Below are positions 55,101-64,000 of a DNA stretch of 64,000 bases, piece after piece (position 1 is the stretch's first letter; every line of letters begins with the position of its first letter). Source of the stretch: Drosophila persimilis (taxonomy: Eukaryota > Arthropoda > Insecta > Diptera > Drosophilidae). The stretch covers positions 12,484,501-12,548,500 of the forward strand of contig NW_020825294.1 in assembly GCF_003286085.1 (NCBI RefSeq). Reading direction: 5' to 3'. The notes beneath the pieces were generated by a model. That model was not told the origin of the DNA, searched no databases, and saw only the letters and a list, made by a program, of their open reading frames with translations. A program made the position numbers and the translations under genes.

Positions 55101-58100
55101 TATCGCTCCCCGTCCACCGTCCACCATCCACCATCCACCATCTACCATCCACTTCCCGAGAACTGAATAAATACTGCACTGCACTGCAATTAAAGCTAAA
55201 CAAAATTCAAAGTTCTGGTCATTTGTCGATAAGGCCCCCTCCTCAACTTCTCAACTATATGTTATATAGGCATTATATAGGCAGATCGAATCCCCCTGCT
55301 GGCATCGTGGGGCTGTCGGGGGATGGGGCCACAAATTTATGTGCACCGCTTCCGCTAATGGAATTTTAATGTTTCATTTGAAATAGACGCATAAATTTTG
55401 CTTTTGGTCAGAAAAAACGAGAATCGGACCCTGTCGGGGGCCTATCGGGGGCCTGTCGGAGGCCTGTCGCAGTTGGAGAAAAACCTCATTGAGAGAGTTT
55501 CCAATAAATGTATATTTTTCCCATTCGATGGCTAACAAGTGAAATTGTTGTTATGAGTAAAAGAGTTGGCCCATTTAGTCCGTTGGCGCCGCAATTCCAC
55601 AGAAATGGGGAAAAACACACAAGGGAAACGAGAAACATTTTTGAATTGGTTTTAATCGGAAGGCACCTGGCACGGGAGGGGGGAGGGGATATCGCAGGCA
55701 GGTGGATGGGGAAGTGCCGATGCAACTCGTATAAACTATTCCGATTATGCAGAAGGAGGAGCAGAGCTCACTTCAGGGTTTCAGAACAGAACAACAGCTG
55801 TACTCAAATTAATTTACATTTAAAAAACTGTCGACAATCTTAAGTGCGAAGAAGAGGTCTAAGGTCCCGAATTATCCTGTCAACCATTGGTCATATCCTA
55901 TCTCATCGTATCTCTTTATTGATTTATTTATTTTCCTATGCGAGATATGTTGTATCTGTCCAGATGTATTAGCCATTCCACTATTCCACTATCCTCTATC
56001 CAGCAAGGTGCAGCATGCTCGGGGGTGTTCAGGTCCTATCCCTATCGACCCACCGAACGCGTGTTCTGCTTGGCATTTGTGTGGATAGCACTCGTTGGGC
56101 GAACTATTTGGCAGATGGAAAAGTGTAAGTCCTAACTGAGTTATTCACGCAAATCCTTTAATGCCATTTATCATACAAGGCGCACACATTGGAAATTCAT
56201 GTAAAATACAACGCATCCTGGCACTGGCATTTCTTCGACCGGGTCGGGCGGGTCGGGCGGGTCGGGCGGGTTTGATCTCTGGCAAGCTGGCAAGCAAAAA
56301 CAACATTAAATTGAAACAAATTGAACATAAAAAGCATTCAAAATAAAGCAAACACCTCGACGATGACGCACAGGAGCAGGCAAGGTGCCAGGAGCCAGGA
56401 GGCAGCAGCCCAGAGGCAGGAGCCAGGAGCCAGGAGCCAGGAGCCAGGCCGAGGACCCAGACGGAGACGAAGACGAGCTGCTGCCAAAGTAAACACATAT
56501 AGTACCAGAGCCAGGGACCGTCACCGTCACCGTCCCCGTCCCCGTCACCGACGACGACAACGACGACAGCGACAGCGACAGCGTCACCGCTGGAGAGAAA
56601 ACTAGGAGAGAAAGTTCCTTTTCTAGTTGCGAGTCCTTTTTTTACTCTGAAAAATCAAGCAGAGCAAAGGTACACACAACAGAGCAGAATGGAACAGAAC
56701 AGAACAGAACAGAAGAGAAGAGACAGGAGCACAGGCGGAGGATGAAAGGGAAACGGAAGTATTTTCTGTTGATACTGAACTCAATTTAGACGAAATCAAG
56801 TCAAACATGGCAGGAACCGAGCCAGAGATGCGGAGATGTGCAGATGGGGAGATGGGGAGATGGGGGGCCGACGAGAGCGGCCACAGGAAATGTTGTAGTA
56901 AATCATGTGGGAGCCGTGAGGCAAGAGTGGGAGGAGGAGAAGAGCGTGTGGAGCGGAGGACTTCGGATGTGGGCTGTGGCTGTGGGTGGATTTCCAAAGA
57001 AATGCGAGTGCTCAAGACGATGTCCCACACACTTCTTGCAAGAAGTTGACAAAAATACAAGCACCCAAAATGAAAACCAAACCAAACTCGGGGCTTGATT
57101 GATGTTTGTGCTGTTAGTTGTTGTTTGGGCAGGGGTTGAACCTCCCCTGCCCCTGCCCCTGCCCCAGCCACTGCCACTGCCCCTGCCCAAGGAAGGGGCG
57201 GCCGCCTTAAAGTTTCGATTAAAGATCTCGACTTGAGGCTGACAGCAAATTGGTTTGTTCATTTGACAGTGGCCACTAATCAAACCCTGCCCAAATATTT
57301 ATACGAGTATCTCCCAAGCCAGACCGGAGTGAAAGTCACGGAAAAACTAACGAAAAACATGGAAAAACAAAGGGACAACACAGCCACTGGAGCAATGTGC
57401 TGTCTTGTGCCACTTCGAGGCTACCAGAAACTCGTTTCGCAAGGACCTCCCTCCGACCGGGGCTCAGCCCGAGATTTAGAGCTAGAGTCGCCTCTCAGCA
57501 TGTGGTGCAAGGGATTTGGTGTCCTTGCCCGACTCTCCCTCCGTCCCTCCGTCCCTCCGTCCCTCTGTGCCTGTGTCCCTTTGTCCCTGTGTCCGTCCGC
57601 ACTTTCACTGCACTCCGCGCTCTATTTACAGTTTACGGGTCGGGGGTGTACGTGGACTCCTACTGCTACTCCGAGTACGACTACGACTACGAGTACGAGT
57701 ATGTGGTGTGGCTGTGGCTGTGGCCAGGGACTAAGGATTTGCCGGAATTGTGTTTGGTAAACATTTTTCGGCTCTCTGTTGTTTTTAATAAGAAAATTGG
57801 CCAAAGGCCACACACACACGCTCACACACAATACAGAGCAGAGGAAGAGGGACGAAGGACTCTTCTTCCGGGCAGATTGCTTTTAAATTTTGGCTGGGCT
57901 GTTGTTTCTTTTGTTGGTTTGTTTTCTTTACTTTTCCGTTCCGTTCTGTTCTGTTCTGTTGCGTTCTTTATTTTGCTAGTGATTTATGTGTTTGTTTTGG
58001 GTCAAGCCGTGGATGAGTGGAACCGTTTATAGGAATTAGTCGGGTAGAAGCGGCGTGGCGGCTCAGCCGAGCTCAGCTCGGCCTCCGGCAGATATTGGCA

Positions 58101-58735
58101 GGATTTCCAGTGCTGGCTGGCTGAGTAAACAAAAGAAGGAAAGGAGAGCAAGCGAAATTATATTGAGTTGACAATTCCCGACCCTGCCAAGCCCCACTCC
58201 ACCCCATCGTGTCCCAAAATATATATCGATTCTGATCTCAAAGGAGACTCCCAACCCACTGGAAATATGCATTGAATTTCCCCCGCATTAAAATGTAAAT
58301 AAATATGGAAAATATGAAATATAAAATACATATCTCGTCCCCGAGAGCAGTCTGGTAGACATGTAGAACATCAAAAGCCAACAAGCGATACGAATCACAG
58401 TCGCAATCACAGGGGACTCTGATCCGGCCTCAGATAGCATCTGTCTGGGGGGATGGGATGGAATGGGATGGGGGCCAACACTTATCTACACAATCTACAA
58501 CCTACAATCGGCAGGGCCAAGGGGCAAGTCGGGTTAAATTCATTTTAAAACGTACACTGAAACAAAAACACCACGAAAAATGAGGCCTTTACAATTTTTC
58601 GCGGTTCCCCTTGCTAGTCTTGCTTTCCAAAATCCATTCTTCGTGGGTTCATATAAAATTGTAACGAATTGAGAGCTTTTTAAAAAAACAGTTCCCAATA
58701 AAGGTAGAACGTATTCCTATCAATCGTATCTAAAT
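52200..58735. other. Intergenic with dense microsatellites
   Basis: No supported gene. Visible repeats: TTGGCTG (52799-52831), GAACAGT (53126-53152), CTG (54853-54880), GCGTG (54941-54968), CGGGT-type (56238-56271), CAGGAGC-type (56384-56446), CGTCAC/CGTCCC (56520-56550), CCCCTG (57148-57187) and GTCCCTCC (57540-57572). Long frames over these are low complexity. Possible regulatory DNA for the receptor gene to the left or an unseen gene to the right. Confidence 0.55.
56238..56271. repeat. CGGGTCGGG tandem repeat
   Basis: Nearly four copies of a 9-10 bp CGGGTCGGGCG unit. Confidence 0.85.
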
Positions 58736-58752
58736 ATGGAACAACTGATGGA

Positions 58753-59121
58753 ATGACCATGCCGTTTTGCCGTTCAGTTCGCTTTTGTATTATCGCATTA
58801 CTTTGTATAGTTTCGTCGCTGTTTTTCTCAGTGCAGTCAGGGTCAGAGGCAAGCCACACGGGTTCTGGGTGTAATCAATTAGGCCGCTCCGAAAAGGTAA
58901 ACAATTCCCGAGCCATGCCTAGACTCGAAAACTGGTCGGCCATAATGATTGCTGATGATGATGCTGCTGTTGCCGGTGACAGAGGCTCCAGTCCTCCACG
59001 GAGGGCACCCTCTGTGGAGACTCCACGCCAAAAGAGAGTTTTAGACGAGACGGAAGGCCTTTCCACACTCAATTCATTTATCGATAATCTCAGGCTGAGC
59101 CTCTTTAGGCCAACTGATTAA
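58753..59121 (+). CDS. Small putative secreted protein (122 aa)
   Basis: ATG-initiated frame with a hydrophobic N-terminus typical of a signal peptide (MTMPFCRSVRFCIIALLCIV then SSLFFSVQSG), a hydrophilic Ser/Asp/Arg-containing middle, dibasic-like RR and KR sites (SPPRRAPSVETPRQKRVLDE) and a C-terminal amphipathic stretch (LSTLNSFIDNLRLSLFRPTD). The KR followed by about 27 residues could suggest a processed peptide precursor, but no known neuropeptide signature is present. A seven-codon upstream ORF (58736-58756) overlaps the start as ATGA. No close poly(A) signal was seen. It may be a real small gene or chance. Confidence 0.4.
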   Translation: MTMPFCRSVRFCIIALLCIVSSLFFSVQSGSEASHTGSGCNQLGRSEKVNNSRAMPRLENWSAIMIADDDAAVAGDRGSSPPRRAPSVETPRQKRVLDETEGLSTLNSFIDNLRLSLFRPTD

Positions 59122-59999
59122 TGTTGATTATTATTATCAGATCCGCGGCTGGAGGGGCTACTTTTCATTTGTTCCATTTGATTAATGAATGGGAATATGG
59201 AAAACCCCTTGTTCTCCCCTAAGACACTCGGCGTGCGTTGAAGGGGTTGGCATTTGGCATTCGGCATTCGGCGGGATAAGGGAGAGAATACTCGCATGTA
59301 AGGGCTGACAAAACGAGAAAGTGAAAATGCTCAATTAATGACTTCTTATTTTTGGAACTGATTAAAGCGGTATTGGTAGGAAAAACCCAGCGAGAGTCTA
59401 CACCGAGGAAGGGAGAAAGGACAGTGATGAATGCTTTCAAAATATTAACCTCTTGAGCATTGGGTGTACAAAAATCCAGAAACTCGTCAGAAAAAAGACA
59501 GAACCAGAATGTGAAAACGTATCAAGCAACTTCGGTTCAGCTATCGTGTATTTTTCTAGTCTTTCAACTAAGAGATAGGAAATTATTCCTATGTATGTAA
59601 ACATAGTATATAATATGGTATGGTACATATGTACAATATAATAATATATTGCTGTTAGCAACTGCATCCCATAATCGAACAGTCCTCAGACTAGATCGGG
59701 TTTGTTCATGGTACACACGTTCTCGTACAGAGAGATAAACTAATTTCCGTTTGGATAGTCCCACAACTACGAATAGATAATCTCCGACAATAAAGGATTC
59801 CATTTAAATCATAAGCAGCTCGCACTCGAAGCACCTTATTTGTCAACTGAGTTGCTCGAAAACATCTTTGACTTGGCATCTCAACCGCACCAGCTCTGCG
59901 CTGGGAAATAGCTGGAGAGGAGACGCCACCAACCGGCAGGACCTTCCCTCCAGGCTCGAGTAGAGCCAAACCAACTGACTAAATAAACGTATATTCATA

Positions 60000-60015
60000 C
60001 AGTGCGTCTGAAAAG
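60000..60015. repeat. Second CAGTGCGTCT...AAAA terminus-like sequence
   Basis: TA then CAGTGCGTCTGAAAA, matching the motif at 20000 in its first ten bases and the following AAAA. It looks like one end of a Tc1/mariner-type element; no partner end was found. Confidence 0.3.
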
Positions 60016-60599
60016 TGTACGAGAGCTGCAGGAAGGTCAGGAATAGGTCCGTGGTTCAGTTGGATCTGATAGCTGAAACAGCTTGACCTTTGGCAGATAC
60101 AACGTATCTTGACGTTGGGAAAGCGGATTCAAATTAATGACCGCTTTTCCAGTTCTCCTCTCACTTAACGCACTTCCAGGCGATCCTCTTTGCACAGTAG
60201 AGGCTGGGGAAACGTTCAACTGTGTGGCAGTTATGAAACGCACTGTCTCCAGTCCAAGACGCTGCATACAACTGTCAGCCATCAACGGCGAAAGTGTTGA
60301 CAAAAGCAGCCGACAACATCAGACGTCAACAGATGCGGTCCACACGAAGAACCAGCCACTTCCTCTCGCCCACACCCACTTCCCCGCCTGCTCCTGCAGC
60401 TCCTGCAGAACCCTGCCAACACCCAGCATCCATCCGAACCTACCATCAGGCGGCAAATCCAAGGTATTTTGCAGCGGAAATAAAGTGCACACAGCACAAA
60501 CTTTTGAGTCTTTATGGCAGCGCGGAAAATTGTCTAGGGGGGAGAGTACGAGTTGAATTTGCCCAAGTTTGTTGAACATATTAAAAAAGTGGAGAGAAA

Positions 60600-60635
60600 G
60601 CGAGAGAGAGAGAGGGAGAGAGAGAGAGAGAGAGA
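60600..60635. repeat. GA dinucleotide tract
   Basis: About 16 GA units with a few interruptions. GAGAG pentamers are the core of GAGA-factor (Trl) sites, so a chromatin role is possible. Confidence 0.85.
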
Positions 60636-63600
60636 TGTCTTGGGCGGATAGATAGTACGACTATGTGCTATATATAGAGAAGAGGAACTGTACAAATTCG
60701 CTGCACTGCCAGCGGAAATAAAATAAATACGAAAAAATAACTAGCATTAAAAAAAGGGAGGACTTTGAAGTTGGAGTCTCCTAGTTTTCCTTTATGGTTC
60801 AGAAGTTTTTTTGCATGCGTTTTTTTCTCTCTTTCTTGTTGCACATTTTCTTCTGTGCAGCTGCTTCAGAGGGTGGGGGGCATGGCTCTGTGGCTTATTT
60901 AGTATTAGCTCTGGCCCGCCTCCCGTTTCGAGCCAGAGCCAGAGAACAAACTCCCAAACATGGCAAACTAATTCCGTATGCAAACTTGGCCCAGGCCGGG
61001 CCTTGCCGGCCTCTTCGGGTGGGTCAGAGCAGACCTCCCCAAAATGCTATTGAAATTTTGGAATTTGCAATCCTAGAAATCACGAGAACTAACTGAATTT
61101 TATGGCAAAATAATCATTGGCACTCATGTGGCCTATTGATTAGCATTTGCCCAATGCCGATTCCGACTCCGATGCCTGCGATGCCTCCGATTCTATGATT
61201 CTCCTGGCTCCCTGCATCTCCTGCCTGGCCTTATGCAAATTCTCATGTTCATGTTGCAGGTGCAACGCGCTGGCATTTGCATGCAAATTAGTTGACAACT
61301 CTCAACACTAGGCTTCGATTGGGTTCGGTTCTGGGGGTCGGCCCCACGTGGTGGGGGGCATTGAAGAGGGCTTTACAGGGGCGATACACACAGTTAGGCT
61401 TGGAGCCAAAGTTAGAGAATTTCTTTAAACAAACAGGAAATTATCATTTTACAATTGTTGGAATTCTTGACTTCATATTTGAATAATGGCATATGAATGT
61501 TGTGGTTGGTGATGAATTAATATTAAAGAAATAGCCTCGAAAAGAATGAGATCAGAGGAACATTTTTCAATTCATTCAAATCAGAGAAGGTCTCACAAAC
61601 AAAATATAATAGCACATACATATATCTTATGGAAGGTCTATTGTATGGTAGTCTCAAGTAGAGTTTGAAGCTGACTTGATACATATGTTTTATGTCGGTT
61701 TGATGATTTACGATAAGAGCTAGTAGACAAGTTGTTCTCTTCATACAGCTCTGCGGAAACTCCTAACGATTGGGGCTGAACGGAGAACTGTTCAATTATT
61801 GGGTCCTAAACACATTGGGTCCTGTATGGTCAGTGACAATTGCGATCCGCCCTGCCCATATACTTTGCTTGCAGTAGCCTTAGCCTTTTTTAATTATTCT
61901 GGCTTTGGGTCGTGGGAGGTAGAGGGCTCTGATCTAAAGGGTTTTTTTTTTCGTTTCTGAATATGTAGATGTGGAGTTCTATTCTAGGAGGCTGAGTCCC
62001 TAGTGCAGACACAAAACTTAAATCAAATCAAAGTCAAGGCGGGCATAAATGTAAATCTGAAATAAATTTGGGCATGCAAAAGATTTCCTGTTCTGTTTTT
62101 TGCTGTTTCTCCTGACGTTGTTGCAGTGCTACCCACGTTGTTGCTTCATTTGCATTGAAAAAAGTCCCACACAGGGAAAACTGGGAGGGGAAATCTATGT
62201 GTGGCAAGTCCTCAATTTCGTATTCCGCTCGTCGTCTGCTGCCTACTGCAAAGCGCCTTGCAATTCCTTCTTTTTCCAGGCTCTCTCTCGCTCTTTTTTA
62301 ATCAATTTCTGTCAGTTGGCTGTCAGTTTGGGGCAAAACCCTCTCGGCCTCTCCAAACAGAGCATACACACACACACATACACTCGCATTTGCCCACATA
62401 CCATTGGTGTGTGTATAAATACATGTGAGGATGAGGACGTACAGGCAGAAATTATGCGCATAGATTTTCCACTTCGTGACACTGTCCGGCAGGAACGGGA
62501 AGGATTTGGTGGGTGAACTTGGTGATTTTTAATTATGATAAGTCGCCAGAGACATTTCCGTAGCCGATTAGGATCTAGAGCAAATTGTTGCAAAGAGCTG
62601 CAAACAGACAGCTGCAACAGATTTCGAATTCAGATCTATGAAGCCCGCCCTGTTCAGTAGTTGTTCCGTATTTGTCCGGCACGGCATTGAAAAGGCCCCC
62701 CGTCCCCGGGGGCACTCATGACTCGCGTTGATGCCACTGACCCAATGAGTTAGTTTTCAGTTTGTTCAACTCGATTGAATAGCAGAAGAGGTCAAGTAGC
62801 AGTCGCAGGGCTTTCCTACAGGGTGTGCATGGCTTCGTCTTCTAAAAATATCCATTTATTGGAGCACCTTGTGTCAACCCTTTGCAAAGTTTTCTGGCAA
62901 AACAAATCTCTGGACCGACCAAATCGAGTGTCTTTTGTCTCGGTTTGCACGGTATGACAAAGCCCCAACTAGGACCTCCCAACGGCAGGGGGAAACCGGA
63001 GTTCGGCGACTACTTAAGCACCTTAAAGTGCCCCACCGATTGCGTGGGCTGTGTCGGCGTCGGCGTCGGCACCTCCTTCAACTTTGCCTCGTGATCCGCC
63101 TTCTCCAACGCCAAATCCAAATACAAATCCAACCCCAACTCCTTCTCATCCTCCTCTACAGGCGTGCGTGACGCACTGCCTCGTTGGCATTATGTGGCTA
63201 ACGATCGTGTTTGGGAGGCATCTCATCAGACGGGTCCCGTGTTCCGAGTGTGTGGTTGGATGTGGATCTGCCGCACAAGTACGTATGTATATCTGGCTGC
63301 CGTCGCAGCCGGAGCTTGTTCGTATCGCGTATCGCGTTACTTATGCAAATAATTTCAGTGGAAATGAGGAGACATGGAATCTTTGCCGCCTCCTCTGCTT
63401 TAGCTGCAGCTTCGGGTCCAACTCCAACTCCAACTCCATCTTCATTTTTCTCTTGAATAATTTTTGTGTCTTTTTCAGTTTGTGGCCGGGGCCCCGTTGT
63501 TGTAATTTAATAACCAGGCAAGTCATATTTTCGCCTCCTGCTGCTTAAGGCCTGCGGCTCCGAAATGAATCGGAGCCCAGCCAGGAGTGGGAGGAGGTGG

Positions 63601-63854
63601 CGTAGGATGTTGTTGCTGCTGCTGCTGTGGCTTTTAAAGCACTTGTGCAATAAATTAAAAAGGCGATTTCGTGTCGCCGTTGTTGCTGTTTCTGTTTCTG
63701 TTGCTGTTGCTGTTGGTGTCTCTGCCTTCAGCTCCCCTCCCCCTGGGGCTGTAGCTGTGACTGTGGCTGGGGCAGCAGCCAGCAAGTGGTGGCAGACATG
63801 CAGATTTTTGACATACTTGTTTGCATTTTGCTGCCGTGGCGGCTGCTGCTCCTC

Positions 63855-63881
63855 CGCTGCTGCTGCTGCTGCTGCTGCTGC
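63855..63881. repeat. CTG trinucleotide microsatellite
   Basis: Nine tandem CTG/GCT units (poly-Leu, Cys or Ala by frame), ordinary for Drosophila. Confidence 0.9.
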
Positions 63882-64000
63882 AACATCAGCAACATGTCGC
63901 AGTCGCTGGCCGGCAGCAGCCTCAAGCTGTGGCGGACGGGGTAGAGGGTCGCACAAGGAAGAAGAAGATCCGTGATGGCCGACGCTTGGATACCCTTGCC

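Larger units (their letters stand above)
59122..64000. other. Intergenic, no supported gene
   Basis: Contains a GA-rich tract (60600-60635, potential GAGA-factor sites), CA-type repeats (62365-62385), TTGCTG/CTG runs (63675-63715, 63855-63881) and a Tc1-like terminus at 60000. A Cys-containing minus-strand frame at 59706-59969 was considered and left uncalled. Confidence 0.5.

Noticed and set aside
54556-55170. 204-codon plus-strand frame
   Set aside because: Runs through CAG/CTG and CCACCAT repeats; poly-Gln/Ala stretches come from simple sequence.
59706-60303. Two minus-strand frames with cysteines and Thr/Arg-rich sequence
   Set aside because: The Cys spacing looked gene-like, but there is no ATG context, signal peptide or recognisable family, and a transposon-type terminus lies between them.
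60137-60556. 139-codon plus-strand frame
   Set aside because: Pro/Ser/His-rich, no domain, overlaps other open frames.
1-64000. tRNA, rRNA, miRNA or CRISPR features
   Set aside because: Scanned by eye for tRNA box motifs, the miR-2-type TATCACAGCCAG core and regularly spaced repeats; none was convincing. The tandem arrays at 32.5-33.8 kb have diverged, contiguous units and are not CRISPR.

Overview
The window is insect DNA, almost certainly Drosophila. Introns are short (60-80 nt) with GTRAGT donors. The long introns and intergenic stretches are packed with CA, GA, CAG/CTG and hexamer microsatellites, and there are several copies of a DINE-1/INE-1 (mini-me) type element with GGAC tracts and terminal TATACCCGATACT / AGTATCGGGTATA repeats. 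Gene content (a C-type lectin cluster, a PACRG-like gene, and a RYK-family receptor that fits doughnut-on-2 in length) suggests the region equivalent to D. melanogaster 2L 37C-D (Muller element B). The repeat style would suit the obscura group, but the species is inference.

Layout. 0-0.4 kb: end of a decayed Tc1-like transposon. 0.85-3.0 kb (minus): a five-exon gene for a secreted Gly/Ser/Asn-rich protein of unknown role. 6.6-7.0 kb (minus): a small intronless mitoguardin-like membrane protein. 8.6-10.5 kb: two C-type lectins in convergent orientation, the first broken, the second intact. 13.1-14.2 kb (minus): four-exon PACRG-like axonemal gene. 15.6 kb (minus): a small orphan ORF. 20-40 kb: an AT-rich, transposon-dense block with DINE-1 copies, Tc1, hAT-like, P-superfamily and LINE remnants, still holding two divergent C-type lectin genes (22.9-24.6 kb), a SPEF1-like CH-domain ORF (30.0-30.4 kb) and an apparently undescribed four-exon BED-finger gene (34.0-35.3 kb) next to GC-rich tandem arrays. 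40.3-51.7 kb (plus): a RYK/Derailed-family Wnt receptor, best call dnt, with a 9.5 kb first intron. 52-64 kb: intergenic or regulatory sequence with microsatellites and one small secreted ORF at 58.8 kb.

How the genes relate. The lectins form one family: all four carry an intron at the same place, just before the first long CTLD helix. They have diverged from calcium/sugar-binding forms (EPN or QPD plus WFMND) to forms without these motifs, one with a C-terminal membrane anchor. PACRG-like and SPEF1-like proteins are both axoneme/microtubule-associated families, so male-germline expression is likely for both. The RYK gene is an independent developmental receptor. Exon boundaries were read by eye from splice consensus and reading phase; no search or alignment tool was available.
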